Shown here one piece after another: positions 29,018-38,118 of a DNA stretch of 64,000 nucleotides. Where the stretch lies: NCBI GenBank assembly GCA_016794985.1, contig JAEUIQ010000029.1:1-64000 (forward strand). The letters run 5' to 3'. The notes under the pieces are model-generated. The model had not been told where the DNA came from and ran no database searches. It worked only from the letters and a program-made list of their open reading frames with translations. Within the stretch, counting starts at the first letter, position 1, and each line of letters begins with the position of its first letter. This DNA is from Planctomycetaceae bacterium. Its GTDB lineage: Bacteria; Planctomycetota; Planctomycetia; Pirellulales; Pirellulaceae. A program made the position numbers and the translations under genes.

Positions 29018-30082
29018 ATGGTTTTTGTATCCCGATTACCGCGACCTGTGGGCCTAGCATTGGGCTTGACGATGGCAGCATTTGGGTTTGAAGCGACCCA
29101 AAATGACCTGTTGCATGGGCAAACACTAAACGGCAATCGAGTGTCTGGGGTTCCGATTCACCAAATTAGTCCGCGGCCGGTGGGGCCTCCTGCGAATATC
29201 GGCCGGGTCCCCACGGCTACGACGCCCAACGACGGCGTTACCGTAGAACGACCAAGCTATCCACAACCTGCTTCGGCTGCCGTTACGGGGGAAGCGGTGA
29301 TGTCACCGGCAGGAATGACGGACGTGACCCTGCCCGGATACATCTCGCCCACGGTGGAAGTGCTCGCGCCGGCCAGCACCAACAAACAAGCTCAACAAGA
29401 GGCGTTATCGCTTATACCCTGGAACGAACTGAATGCTGACGGTCGCAAGAAGATCAAGGATATCGTAGACAACCCGTCGATGTATCGTCGTTTGCCGGTC
29501 AGCCGTATCCACTGTGACCCACAATTTTATCAGTTCTCGATCCGCAATCCTGAAACCATCGTTGGTTTGTGGCAAGCCTTTGGCGTAACTTCGATGGGCT
29601 TGCAGCGAACCGGGCCCTATACATTTGCCGGCGACGACGGAGCGGGAACTGATTGTACGGCCGAGTTAATCTACGGCGATCAAGAGAGACACATTTATGT
29701 TGGGAGCGGGACTTACGAGGGGCCGGTGTTCAAGCGCAAAGTAACCGGCCGCTGCGTTGCCATCCTCAAGACCGACATGACCCCCGGTGCCCAACAGTAC
29801 GCTTTGACCAATCAGCTGGATGTCTTTTTGCGAGTTGACAACCTGGCCGCCGACATGATTGCTCGGACCTTGCAGCCCATGGTCGGACGCACGGCCGATC
29901 ACAATTTCAATGAATCGCTGTTGTTCCTACAAGCCTTTTCCGAAACTGCCGCCAACGATCCACAACGGGTTGCGCATCTCGTGCAGCAACTATCGCAAGT
30001 TCAACCGGAGACCAAGCAACAATTCAAGCAAGTCGTCGCAACCGTCCCTGACCGCCAAAAGCAGTACCAAACCCAACGCTAA
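29018..30082 (+). CDS. Conserved hypothetical exported protein
   Basis: I do not recognise a named family. The 354-residue protein starts MVFVSRLPRPVGLALGL, a likely signal peptide, followed by a Pro/Thr-rich linker to about residue 115. A compact domain then begins near LSLIPWNELNADGRKKIKDIV and contains two Cys (RIHCDP and GTDCTAELIYGDQ) that could form a disulfide. The C-terminal third is helical and Gln-rich. The start is supported by GAGG six bases upstream; the longer frame from 28970 adds a non-signal leader. The layout resembles planctomycete-restricted secreted proteins of unknown function. It is convergent with the ligase cluster, with 12 bases between stops. Confidence 0.7.
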   Translation: MVFVSRLPRPVGLALGLTMAAFGFEATQNDLLHGQTLNGNRVSGVPIHQISPRPVGPPANIGRVPTATTPNDGVTVERPSYPQPASAAVTGEAVMSPAGMTDVTLPGYISPTVEVLAPASTNKQAQQEALSLIPWNELNADGRKKIKDIVDNPSMYRRLPVSRIHCDPQFYQFSIRNPETIVGLWQAFGVTSMGLQRTGPYTFAGDDGAGTDCTAELIYGDQERHIYVGSGTYEGPVFKRKVTGRCVAILKTDMTPGAQQYALTNQLDVFLRVDNLAADMIARTLQPMVGRTADHNFNESLLFLQAFSETAANDPQRVAHLVQQLSQVQPETKQQFKQVVATVPDRQKQYQTQR

Positions 30083-30094
30083 CGACCACCTGGT

Positions 30095-30790
30095 CTACTT
30101 TAGCAACTCCGCGAGCGTCGCTTCTACAGCGCGAGCGATCTTAGACCATTCCGGACCAGCCGACGGATACTTCTGGTTGATTTCGAGTTCGATCCCCATG
30201 TAACGTGTGGCCGGAAACAGCTTCCGCAAGGCGGTGGTCAATCCGTCCGCACGCCCCAAGTACGGATAGTTACGACGAACAGTTAAGTGGGGAAGTTTTT
30301 GATCCAGCAACCGCTTCCAGTCATCACACAGGGCCCGCTCGCTCGCGCGCTGGGGATCGTAGAGCAGCCCCAAGTCAGCGGTGCGTGGCACGCCCTCCCA
30401 GACACCGGTGAAGCTGTGCAACGACACGTGTAAAACCCTCCGACCGGACTTCATTCTGTTACGTACATCCCGTTCGATTGCTGTCCGGTGCGGCACGTAG
30501 TATTGCCCAATCAATTGCTGCTTGGTTGCCGCGGAAAGTGAATCAGTAAACTCGCTAAACAATCGTCGGTGGTGGAGCGAACGGTTGACTTCGATCAGCA
30601 ACCGGGAGACCTTGGTGGCAAATAGCGGAACTTGAAATCGGCTTGCCAGTTTCTTCCCCAGATCGAGGGTACCGGGGTCCCAACCGCGATGACTCTGGAG
30701 CACCTCCTGCTGCCCTTGAAACAGGGACCGAAACCTTGCCGGAACAGCCGCTGTCGCATGTTCACAAGAAAGCACCAAGGCCGTTTCCAT
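30095..30790 (-). CDS. N-formylglutamate amidohydrolase family protein
   Basis: This 231-residue protein belongs to the N-formylglutamate amidohydrolase (HutG/FGase) family of zinc-dependent amide hydrolases. Motifs visible are LSCEHATAAVP, HRGWDPGTLDLG, LIEVNRSLHHRRLFSEF and LHVSLHSFTG, with His and Asp/Glu residues suited to a metal site. No histidine-degradation genes are nearby; it is the last gene of a cluster with two amide-bond ligases and a peptidase. A role in trimming or turning over the cluster's amide product is more likely than histidine catabolism. Start 30790 has AGAGG seven bases upstream; it begins 19 bases after the GCS2 gene ends. Confidence 0.88.
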   Translation of the reverse strand: METALVLSCEHATAAVPARFRSLFQGQQEVLQSHRGWDPGTLDLGKKLASRFQVPLFATKVSRLLIEVNRSLHHRRLFSEFTDSLSAATKQQLIGQYYVPHRTAIERDVRNRMKSGRRVLHVSLHSFTGVWEGVPRTADLGLLYDPQRASERALCDDWKRLLDQKLPHLTVRRNYPYLGRADGLTTALRKLFPATRYMGIELEINQKYPSAGPEWSKIARAVEATLAELLK

Positions 30791-30809
30791 TGACAGGCCT
30801 CTTTCTGGC

Positions 30810-32075
30810 TCAGCAAGATGCCGAAGATTGGAAAGAAACTCCATCGGCCAAACAATTGGCCAATCGACGATAGGCGGTGTTCAAGGCGGACGCTTGATGG
30901 TTCACCTCGCTCCCGGCGGCAGACTCCGACCCAACGGCGGCTAAAATTCGCCTGGCCAATGGTCCATGGTTGAAGATCAAGTTGAGGTTGGGCTCGTTCG
31001 CCAGAGAGTTAGCGGTCGTTGCCACTTCGCGCCTTAGATGTCGCCAGACCTCTTGAATGGTCGCTCGAGGCGTCGATATCCCGAAGTGACTCAAGTATCT
31101 CGCGTCCTCGATCAAGGTCTGGTCGCCAGCGCGAAGCGCGTCACGAAAAATCGAGCTCAAGGAGTCCGTCGAGCACCCTTGCTGTTCTCGGCTTGAACTC
31201 CATCGTTCGCCCACCAACGCTTGCAGGGTCGCGACAACCAATTGCGCGATCGCCAGATCCGCGCCGGGATGCTCTTGCGTGTCGATGACCCGAATCTCAA
31301 TCGATCCGCGATCGAACCGGGCAATGGCACCGCGGGCGTTCAAAAACGGCTGTTGCAAAATGCCTTCGGGGTCATACGGGGCGATGGCGGTGTACAGGGG
31401 CTGGAAGATTTCCGAATGATATGCCGCTTGACTGAACACGGGCTCCGGAACAATCTGCCCCGCGACCTGTCGAATCTTGGCCGAGTTGTGACGATAAACT
31501 TCCATGCGATAGTCCAAGAAGCCTGTCGCTCGTCCGTCGGCGTAGGGAGAACTGCAGGCCAAGCCCGGCAAGAGCGGCAGGATCAAGCGAATGGCGGCGT
31601 GCAGTAGCGAGAACTCTTCATCGTTGGCAAACGGCAAGTTGAGGTGCATGCTCTGCAAATTGGCCCATCCATGCCCACGACAGTCAAAGACACGATTGAA
31701 TGCTTCGTAGATGACCGCTGAATCATGGGGCCAAAGCTTGAGTTCTTGGAACGGATTCATCCACGGGTGCATGCCCGTCGGCAATAACGTCGCGTCGAAT
31801 TCATTCGCTAGATGATTAAGGTTGGCAACACTTTTTTGAAACTGCTGGGCAACGCCGACCAGCGACCGAACAGGCTCAGTTGTTTTCAACTCAATCACAT
31901 GCAGTGCTAATTCGTTGGACCAAGTGATCGGGCCGTCCTCAAAATCCGAGGTCAATTCGCCGGCAGCGCGCGTCAATAACTTATCGGCGATCGGCAGTAC
32001 ATTCAGCGTCCTGCGATCGACGATCATGTACTCCAATTCGATTCCGCAAACTTCGAACAAATGATATTGGCTCAT
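30810..32075 (-). CDS. GCS2-type glutamate-cysteine ligase-like carboxylate-amine ligase
   Basis: A 421-residue ligase of the glutamine-synthetase-fold GCS2 family (YbdK/EgtA-like), which joins a carboxylate (classically the Glu gamma-carboxyl) to an amine using ATP. Motifs are GIELEYMIVD at the start (the acidic metal-binding GxEEE-type strand), LPTGMHPWMNP, HGWANLQSMHLNLPFAN and RGSIEIRVIDTQEHPGADLAIA. Substrate cannot be read. The tail after about residue 390 is Ala/Ser-rich and probably dispensable. It is the third gene of the cluster, 54 bases after the ATP-grasp gene. The immediate pairing with an ATP-grasp enzyme recalls two-step glutathione-like synthesis. Confidence 0.88.
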   Translation of the reverse strand: MSQYHLFEVCGIELEYMIVDRRTLNVLPIADKLLTRAAGELTSDFEDGPITWSNELALHVIELKTTEPVRSLVGVAQQFQKSVANLNHLANEFDATLLPTGMHPWMNPFQELKLWPHDSAVIYEAFNRVFDCRGHGWANLQSMHLNLPFANDEEFSLLHAAIRLILPLLPGLACSSPYADGRATGFLDYRMEVYRHNSAKIRQVAGQIVPEPVFSQAAYHSEIFQPLYTAIAPYDPEGILQQPFLNARGAIARFDRGSIEIRVIDTQEHPGADLAIAQLVVATLQALVGERWSSSREQQGCSTDSLSSIFRDALRAGDQTLIEDARYLSHFGISTPRATIQEVWRHLRREVATTANSLANEPNLNLIFNHGPLARRILAAVGSESAAGSEVNHQASALNTAYRRLANCLADGVSFQSSASC

Positions 32076-32129
32076 GTCTCTTACATTCCTTGTAACAACT
32101 CGTGTATCGCCAAATACGGGGGATCGGCC

Positions 32130-33599
32130 TTAATAATGCAGCGACTTTCGTTGTTCGATGCGACGGAGGAAGACGCTCATGATGCGGTGATAGAGATCGT
32201 CCTTGAGTACTTCATCTTCGATCCCAGCTTCAATGTTTGGGTTATCATTGACTTCGATAATATAAAATTTGCCGTTGGATTCTTTGACGTCCACACCGTA
32301 CAAACCATTGCCGATCAAGCCCGCGGCTTTAACCGCCAATTGAACCGCTTTTCGTGGAGCCCAATCGACCGGCACCGTTTCATAATTGCCGTAGTGGTCG
32401 CTGCCGTTGTCGTTGTGATTGATGATTTGCCAATGGCCACGCGCCATGAAGTATTTGCAGGCGAACAGCGGTTGTTGGTCCAACACACCAATCCGCCAAT
32501 CAAACGTGGTTGGAAGGAATTCTTGAGCCACGACCAAGTCAGAATCTTCCAAGAACTTCTCTAGTTGCAATTCCAATTCGCTTTGGTCCTTGACCTTGAT
32601 GACGCCCTGCGAAAAAGCGCTGTCCGGACGTTTCAAGACCACCGGAAAGCCGAGAACGTTGCCAATCTCATGCGCGTTGCCCTCGTGCGCGACGATGGTT
32701 CGCGGAATTGCAACCCCGTGCCTAGCCATCAATTCGGCCAGATAAACTTTGTTGGTACATCGTAAGATAGACTGAGGATCGTCCATCACCACCAATCCTT
32801 CTCCTTCCGCTTTACGAGCAAATCGGTAGGTGTGGTTTTCGATATACGTCGTATCCCGAATGAACAGACCATCGAACTGCGCGATCTTCGCGTAGTCGTC
32901 TTTAGTGATAATCTCGGCAGACATTCCCACGGCTTCTGCCGCACGGATAAACTTCTTGATCGCCTTCTCATTTGAAGGCGGTTGGGGATCCGTGGGACTC
33001 CGCAGGATGGCCAAGTCAAAACGGGTTGCGGCCCGACGTTTCGAGTGACTGCGACGACTGGCGAAAAACTCGGAGGCCGACTGAATCACAAACTCCCAAT
33101 GATGCGAAGGGACTTCATTGCCGGAGATGGAATCGACTTTGCGGAGGTGCCAGCGCGACCGCCCCCCGAGCGAAAAGTAGGCCCGCAACATCGGACTTTG
33201 GAACTGATTGTATAAGGCCAACGCGAGCTTTTGGTATCGCGCCGCAATGTTTTGCCCGAAGTAAATACTTAACTCGAATTCGCTGGATTTTAACGACTGA
33301 AGACTGGACTGAATCAATTCATCGATTTCATCCGATACCATTCGAATCACGGATTTCGATTTGAGATCTCTCACGGTCGCGACACTGGGCAACGGCTTAT
33401 GGCCCCGCGCCTCTGCTAACAGCGATACATAATATCCTGAGGTCTGGTAACGGTAGCTGCGACAAAGGTTGAAGACTTTGACGCCCCGTCGTTCACTGAA
33501 CTTGCTGTCAGTCAAATACGTCGTGTCATCGACGACTTCGACGCCAGGAATACTCGCCGGCCAGTCATCAGGGCGGTTGGTCACAATCAGAACGGACAT
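32130..33599 (-). CDS. RimK-like ATP-grasp ligase with N-terminal RLAN domain
   Basis: This 489-residue enzyme has an N-terminal RLAN domain (about 1-160; starts MSVLIVTNRPDDWP, with FNLCRSYRYQTSGYYVSLLA). A RimK/glutathione synthetase-like ATP-grasp domain follows (about 195-480). Ligase motifs are RDTTYIENHTYRFA, DDPQSILRCTNKVYLAEL, VVLKRPDSAFSQGVIKV, the ATP-binding DWRIGVLD, and the metal-binding GLYGVDVKESNG and IIEVNDNPNIEAG. Such enzymes activate a carboxylate as acyl-phosphate and join it to an amine, often adding amino acids to a peptide or small molecule. It starts four bases after the C39-like gene ends, so the two are likely co-translated. Confidence 0.93.
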   Translation of the reverse strand: MSVLIVTNRPDDWPASIPGVEVVDDTTYLTDSKFSERRGVKVFNLCRSYRYQTSGYYVSLLAEARGHKPLPSVATVRDLKSKSVIRMVSDEIDELIQSSLQSLKSSEFELSIYFGQNIAARYQKLALALYNQFQSPMLRAYFSLGGRSRWHLRKVDSISGNEVPSHHWEFVIQSASEFFASRRSHSKRRAATRFDLAILRSPTDPQPPSNEKAIKKFIRAAEAVGMSAEIITKDDYAKIAQFDGLFIRDTTYIENHTYRFARKAEGEGLVVMDDPQSILRCTNKVYLAELMARHGVAIPRTIVAHEGNAHEIGNVLGFPVVLKRPDSAFSQGVIKVKDQSELELQLEKFLEDSDLVVAQEFLPTTFDWRIGVLDQQPLFACKYFMARGHWQIINHNDNGSDHYGNYETVPVDWAPRKAVQLAVKAAGLIGNGLYGVDVKESNGKFYIIEVNDNPNIEAGIEDEVLKDDLYHRIMSVFLRRIEQRKSLHY

Positions 33600-33603
33600 C
33601 GAT

Positions 33604-34371
33604 CTATTTACTCGGTTGGATAATCAGCAGGTTGGCATCGTAAGTTAAAACCCCTAGCAAGATCGCGCAGATCAAGCGGTCGAAGCTGACATCATAGTAA
33701 CGGTCTTCCGCAAACGGATTCGGAACGTACGGGTCAGCTACTCGCACGGTTTTCTTGGGTGGCGGTTTTTCCCCGCACAGTACCACGAAGTGCCCGGTTG
33801 GTGTTCCTCGCAAGTCGTCCGGCTTCATGTCGCGTTGACGCTCACGAGCGGACTGGTACAAGTAAGTCGAACTCAATCCAGTCAGAATCGGAATATCCAA
33901 GGACAGGTAATGGCGAATCAACGCCTTATTCAAGTCGTGCATTCGTACTTCGCCGCCCAACTTGATGAATTTCGCATAAGCTCGACAGGCCAAGTGCAGC
34001 TTCTGACCTTCTTTGAGGCGTATTTGTTCCTTCAGCTTCGCGATCAAGTCGACCTGAGGAAACCTCTCCAAGGGTGCCTGGAACTCGTCCTTGCGATGAT
34101 CGTTCTTGCGGCGATCCGGGGTGAACCATGAGGGGTCAAAGACTCGGAGATTGTAGGTGAAAATCTTGGCTCGATAACCCCGTTCCAAGGCCAAAGTCCC
34201 CAGCATCACTGCTAACGTTCCACCATCATCCAAACTCGGTGTGTCGCGAATGACCTGGTCCAGTTCCAGTTCGTCACCAAAATATTGAAAAACGGCTTGG
34301 AGACAGGTTGGCCCGCAAGTGGTCTCGTCAGGCTGCGGAAGGATTGTGAAGTCCGTCAGAGATCCACTCAT
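33604..34371 (-). CDS. C39-like papain-fold cysteine peptidase
   Basis: This 255-residue protein has the peptidase C39-like signature: catalytic Cys in DETTCGPTCLQAVFQYFGD, His in TPTGHFVVLCGE and a following Asp in VRVADPYVPNP. No signal peptide or transporter domain is seen, so it should act in the cytoplasm, unlike C39 domains of bacteriocin exporters. It is the first gene of the cluster with ATP-grasp, GCS2 and amidohydrolase genes. Possible roles are cleaving a precursor or acting as a transpeptidase on the ligated product. I start at 34371 (MSGSLTDF); the frame can be extended to 34443 without added motifs. Confidence 0.85.
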   Translation of the reverse strand: MSGSLTDFTILPQPDETTCGPTCLQAVFQYFGDELELDQVIRDTPSLDDGGTLAVMLGTLALERGYRAKIFTYNLRVFDPSWFTPDRRKNDHRKDEFQAPLERFPQVDLIAKLKEQIRLKEGQKLHLACRAYAKFIKLGGEVRMHDLNKALIRHYLSLDIPILTGLSSTYLYQSARERQRDMKPDDLRGTPTGHFVVLCGEKPPPKKTVRVADPYVPNPFAEDRYYDVSFDRLICAILLGVLTYDANLLIIQPSK

Positions 34372-34577
34372 CAAATACGAAACTCCCAATCCGTGTCGAG
34401 ATGCTTTGAGGCGTCTGGTGGCGCTATCTGCGTGAACCGCCATTGGTCCCAGCCATAGGACCCTTTCCCGACGGTCCGTAGCAGCTTATCCGTTTCCCCT
34501 ATTTTGTGAAGTGCATTTGCGCGGGTCCTACTGGAAAGTACGGGTCCGACGGCTATACTTGGACTTAAGGTGAATAT

Positions 34578-34832
34578 CCGGCGGGAGAGTTTCCCGGACG
34601 CGATCAGACAATTGACCTGACGTGAAACGAGTGCATTTCCACGTCAGTTGCGGTTGTTGCGGGTGCGTCTTGGGAACGCCGAAGGTGCAAGCAGACCCTG
34701 AATCGCTCAGGCAAATGGACCGCCGGGATTGAAACACCTTCTCTGGAGAGCGAGTCCCGCTATCGGCGTGGGCTCCACCGAAGGGGACGGTCGCTCGCTG
34801 CGACGATAACTCTCAGGTAGATGGACAGAGGG
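34578..34832 (+). ncRNA. Tandem glycine riboswitch
   Basis: Two glycine aptamers lie in tandem upstream of gcvP. Aptamer 1 is closed by a perfect 7-bp P1 (CCGGCGG at 34578-34584 with CCGCCGG at 34720-34726). It has GGAGAG next to P1, a long P3 hairpin around 34617-34648, the conserved GCCGAAGG at 34678-34685 and CTCAGGCAAATGGACCG at 34706-34722. After a 14-base linker, aptamer 2 has CTCTGGAGAG at 34741-34750, CACCGAAGGGGACGG at 34776-34790 and CTCTCAGGTAGATGGACAGAG at 34811-34831. These match the known glycine riboswitch consensus core by core. It should switch gcvP on when glycine is abundant. Confidence 0.93.
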
Positions 34833-35036
34833 GTTGATTGGTTGCCTGCGTGGACGTGGATTGCTCTACGGTCCACCATCGCGGTCTCAGATCGCGGTCT
34901 CAGATCGCGGTTCAAGGCTGCGAACCAACGACACTGTCCCACTCTTTCCCCCAACTTGTTCCCCCAACTTGGGCCTTCCCGATGGGGTCCCTTAATTGGG
35001 CCTCCAATGAAGGCCCCTTACTTCGGAGTCTTCCCG
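34833..35036 (+). promoter_or_regulatory. gcvP leader: expression platform with short direct repeats
   Basis: These 204 bases between riboswitch and gcvP hold a 13-base repeat (ATCGCGGTCTCAG) at 34878-34890 and 34891-34903 with a diverged third copy at 34904-34916. Then come two TCCCCCAACTTG units, two TTCCCGATGG units (the second covering the gcvP start) and a GGGCC/GGCCC hairpin at 34998-35016. The hairpin ends 8 bases before the GGAG ribosome binding site at 35025-35028. This could be the expression platform, acting on translation; no clear terminator with a T tract is seen. Confidence 0.5.
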
Positions 35037-37925
35037 ATGGCTGCTTCCGGTCACGCTACGGTCGGCGTTCTACCCCCCTTTGTTTCACGTCATATTGGAC
35101 CGCGCGATCATCAGATTCGCGAAATGCTCGCGGTGCTCGGATACGACTCCTTGGACTCGTTGACGCAAGCGGTTGTTCCGCCGCAGATTCGCTTTGACCA
35201 GTTGCTGAACTTGCCCGCGGGTGTATCCGAGGAATCGGCACTGCAAGAGCTCCAAGCTTTGGCCGCTCAGAATCGCGTTCTGAAATCGTATATTGGCCAA
35301 GGCTATTACGGCACTCACACGCCGAAAGTCATCCAACGCAACGTCCTCGAAAATCCGGCTTGGTACACGGCTTACACGCCGTATCAGCCCGAAATCTCTC
35401 AGGGGCGGCTCGAGATTTTGTTCTATTTCCAAACCATGATCTCGGAACTAACAGGCTTGCCAATCGCCAATGCTTCACTGCTGGATGAAGGCACGGCGGC
35501 CGCCGAGGCCATGACGTTGTGCCAACGCAGCAGCAAAGGAAATCGCACTCGCTTCTTGATCGCTAACGACTGCCATCCGCAAACGATTGAGGTTGTGACA
35601 GGGCGCGCCAAGCCACTCCAAATTGAGGTGGAACTTTTCAGCGAAAATGCAGGAGTAAAGAACTGGGACGGTGTTTTTGGAGTCTTGCTGCAATACCCTG
35701 GCAGCAGTGGTCAAATCCATGACTACGAGCGATTGATTGCTGCGGCGCACGCCCAGGGTGCTTTTGTGGTGCTGGCCACAGACCTTTTGGCTTTAACGAA
35801 GCTAAAATCTCCCGCAAGTTTAGCGGCAGATGTGGCCGTCGGTTGTGCTCAACGATTCGGTGTGCCTCTCGGGTTGGGCGGTCCGCATGCCGCGTTCATG
35901 GCCACCCGCGACGAACTCAAGCGAACCATCCCAGGCAGGTTGGTCGGCCAATCGATCGATCGTCACGGCAACCCGGCTTACCGGCTTAGTCTTCAAACTC
36001 GCGAGCAACACATTCGCCGAGAAAAGGCGACTTCCAATATTTGCACGGCCCAAGCATTGCTGGCGATCATGGCCACCCTGTATGCCATGTATCACGGGCC
36101 TGAAGGCCTACGCGAGATTGCCGATCGCGTCCACCGACTGACTTCCCAATTGGCAGCGGCTCTGCGGGCTGCGGGTTTCAAGCTGTTGGTGGACAAGTAC
36201 TTCGACACGCTAACGGTTGATTGTGGAGCTAAAGCTCCGCACATCCTCGAAGAAGCTTTGGCTGCCGGATACAACTTCCGGCAAATCAAGGACAATTGTC
36301 TTGGCATCTCGCTCGATGAAACAACGACCAGAGACGACCTCGCCGCCGTGCTTCGCTGCTTTGGAGTGCAACTCGCAGTCGAAAGCATCGAGTCACCACT
36401 TACGGAAATGGATTGCCGCAGCGATCGATATCTAACCCAAGCCGTGTTCCATGGGAATCGCAGCGAAACTCAGATGATGCGATATCTTCGTCGGCTTTCC
36501 GAAATGGACTTGGCGTTGGATCGAGCCATGATCCCGCTCGGTTCCTGCACGATGAAACTTAATGCAGCCAGTGAATTGACACCAGTCACTTGGCCACAGT
36601 TCAACAGTATTCATCCATTCGCTCCTGTTGACCAATGGATTGGTTACCAAAAAATGGTTGATCAGCTCGAAGCGATGCTATGCGAGATTACCGGCTACGA
36701 TCAGGTATCGCTGCAGCCGAATGCCGGGTCCCAAGGAGAGTACGCGGGCCTCTTGGCCATCAAGGCCTTTCATGAATCGCGAAACGATTTTGATCGCGAC
36801 GTGTGCCTGATTCCTAGCAGTGCCCACGGAACCAACCCCGCCAGCGCTCAAATGGCCAATATGAAAGTCGTTGTCGTGAAATGCGACGCGGATGGGAATG
36901 TCGACTTGGCCGATCTAAGAGAAAAGATCGCCGCAAATGCTGGACGTGTCGCCGCCATCATGATCACCTATCCTTCGACCCATGGCGTGTTCGAGGAGGG
37001 TGTCACTGAGATTTGCCGCTTGGTACATGAAGCCGGTGGACAAGTCTACATCGATGGCGCGAACATGAACGCCTTGGTCGGCTTGGCCAAAGTGGGCAAG
37101 TTCGGCGGGGACGTGTCGCACCTGAATTTGCACAAAACGTTCTGTATTCCGCACGGCGGTGGTGGACCGGGCGTCGGTCCCGTTTGCGTGGCCGCTCACT
37201 TGGCGCCTTTCCTCCCGAAAGACGGAATTCACCCGCAGCGCCGCGGCGCGATGATCAGTGCTGCTCCGTTTGGCAGCGCCAGCATCCTGCCGATCTCGTG
37301 GATGTATATTCGAATGATGGGAGCGGCAGGCTTGAGAAAAGCGACCCAAGTCGCGATCCTGAATGCCAACTATTTGGCTCGCCGATTGCAGCCGAATTAC
37401 TCCGTGTTGTACGCGGGGAACCACGGCTTGGTGGCGCATGAGTGCATCGTTGATACGCGACCGATGGACAAAGCTGCGAAAGTGTCGGTGGACGATATTG
37501 CGAAGCGGTTGATCGACTACGGCTTCCACGCTCCGACCATGTCGTTTCCCGTCGCAGGAACCTTAATGATCGAACCGACGGAGAGTGAGCCGAAAGAAGA
37601 GCTGGATCGTTTCGCGCGGGCGATGAATCAGATTTATGCCGAGTATGAACAAGTGCGGGACGGGGTTTGGACCGCCACTGATAATCCACTGCACAACGCT
37701 CCGCACACGTTGGATTTCGTGCTCAACGACCAGCCGCTGGCCTACTCGCGCGAGACCGCCGTCTGTCCCGATCCACAACAAGATCGCAAAGTGAAGTACT
37801 TTCCTCCGGTCGGCCGTGTCGACAATGCCTACGGTGATCGCAACTTGGTTTGTTCTTGCCCGCCCCTGGATAGTTATGCGGAGCCAACCGAAAAATCTTG
37901 CGAGCTTACCGCTCAGGCGGGTTAG
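35037..37925 (+). CDS. gcvP: Glycine dehydrogenase (decarboxylating), single-chain P-protein
   Basis: GcvP is the PLP-dependent P-protein of the glycine cleavage system, which decarboxylates glycine and passes the aminomethyl group to lipoyl GcvH. At 962 residues it is the full-length, single-chain type. The N-terminal half has [17 protein letters not shown], the middle [16 protein letters not shown], and the PLP Lys is Lys700 in [19 protein letters not shown] start at 35037 ([10 protein letters not shown]), which has GGAG 8 bases upstream. The longer open frame to 34821 would be translated from inside the glycine riboswitch and is rejected. gcvT and gcvH are not in the window, so here gcvP is controlled separately by its own riboswitch. 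Confidence 0.96.
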   Translation: MAASGHATVGVLPPFVSRHIGPRDHQIREMLAVLGYDSLDSLTQAVVPPQIRFDQLLNLPAGVSEESALQELQALAAQNRVLKSYIGQGYYGTHTPKVIQRNVLENPAWYTAYTPYQPEISQGRLEILFYFQTMISELTGLPIANASLLDEGTAAAEAMTLCQRSSKGNRTRFLIANDCHPQTIEVVTGRAKPLQIEVELFSENAGVKNWDGVFGVLLQYPGSSGQIHDYERLIAAAHAQGAFVVLATDLLALTKLKSPASLAADVAVGCAQRFGVPLGLGGPHAAFMATRDELKRTIPGRLVGQSIDRHGNPAYRLSLQTREQHIRREKATSNICTAQALLAIMATLYAMYHGPEGLREIADRVHRLTSQLAAALRAAGFKLLVDKYFDTLTVDCGAKAPHILEEALAAGYNFRQIKDNCLGISLDETTTRDDLAAVLRCFGVQLAVESIESPLTEMDCRSDRYLTQAVFHGNRSETQMMRYLRRLSEMDLALDRAMIPLGSCTMKLNAASELTPVTWPQFNSIHPFAPVDQWIGYQKMVDQLEAMLCEITGYDQVSLQPNAGSQGEYAGLLAIKAFHESRNDFDRDVCLIPSSAHGTNPASAQMANMKVVVVKCDADGNVDLADLREKIAANAGRVAAIMITYPSTHGVFEEGVTEICRLVHEAGGQVYIDGANMNALVGLAKVGKFGGDVSHLNLHKTFCIPHGGGGPGVGPVCVAAHLAPFLPKDGIHPQRRGAMISAAPFGSASILPISWMYIRMMGAAGLRKATQVAILNANYLARRLQPNYSVLYAGNHGLVAHECIVDTRPMDKAAKVSVDDIAKRLIDYGFHAPTMSFPVAGTLMIEPTESEPKEELDRFARAMNQIYAEYEQVRDGVWTATDNPLHNAPHTLDFVLNDQPLAYSRETAVCPDPQQDRKVKYFPPVGRVDNAYGDRNLVCSCPPLDSYAEPTEKSCELTAQAG

Positions 37926-38118
37926 GACTTTTTAGAATCGTGACAATGCGTCCGCAATGGCTGCGGGACTGGATCTACTCTATGTCCCGGTCGCTGCGGG
38001 CGCAGGTCAAAAGTGGTCCGCGCCGTTTCAACGCTGCCCGACCCAAGCGAAGCAATCCTTGCAGCGGGCGGTGTAACGTGCAAAGGGGCCTGCATTTTTC
38101 CTGATGTTCGTCTCCGCC

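Noticed and set aside
34821..35036. 72-residue N-terminal extension of GcvP
   Set aside because: It would start inside the second glycine aptamer, has no ribosome binding site and shows no GcvP similarity, whereas 35037 has GGAG at a good distance.
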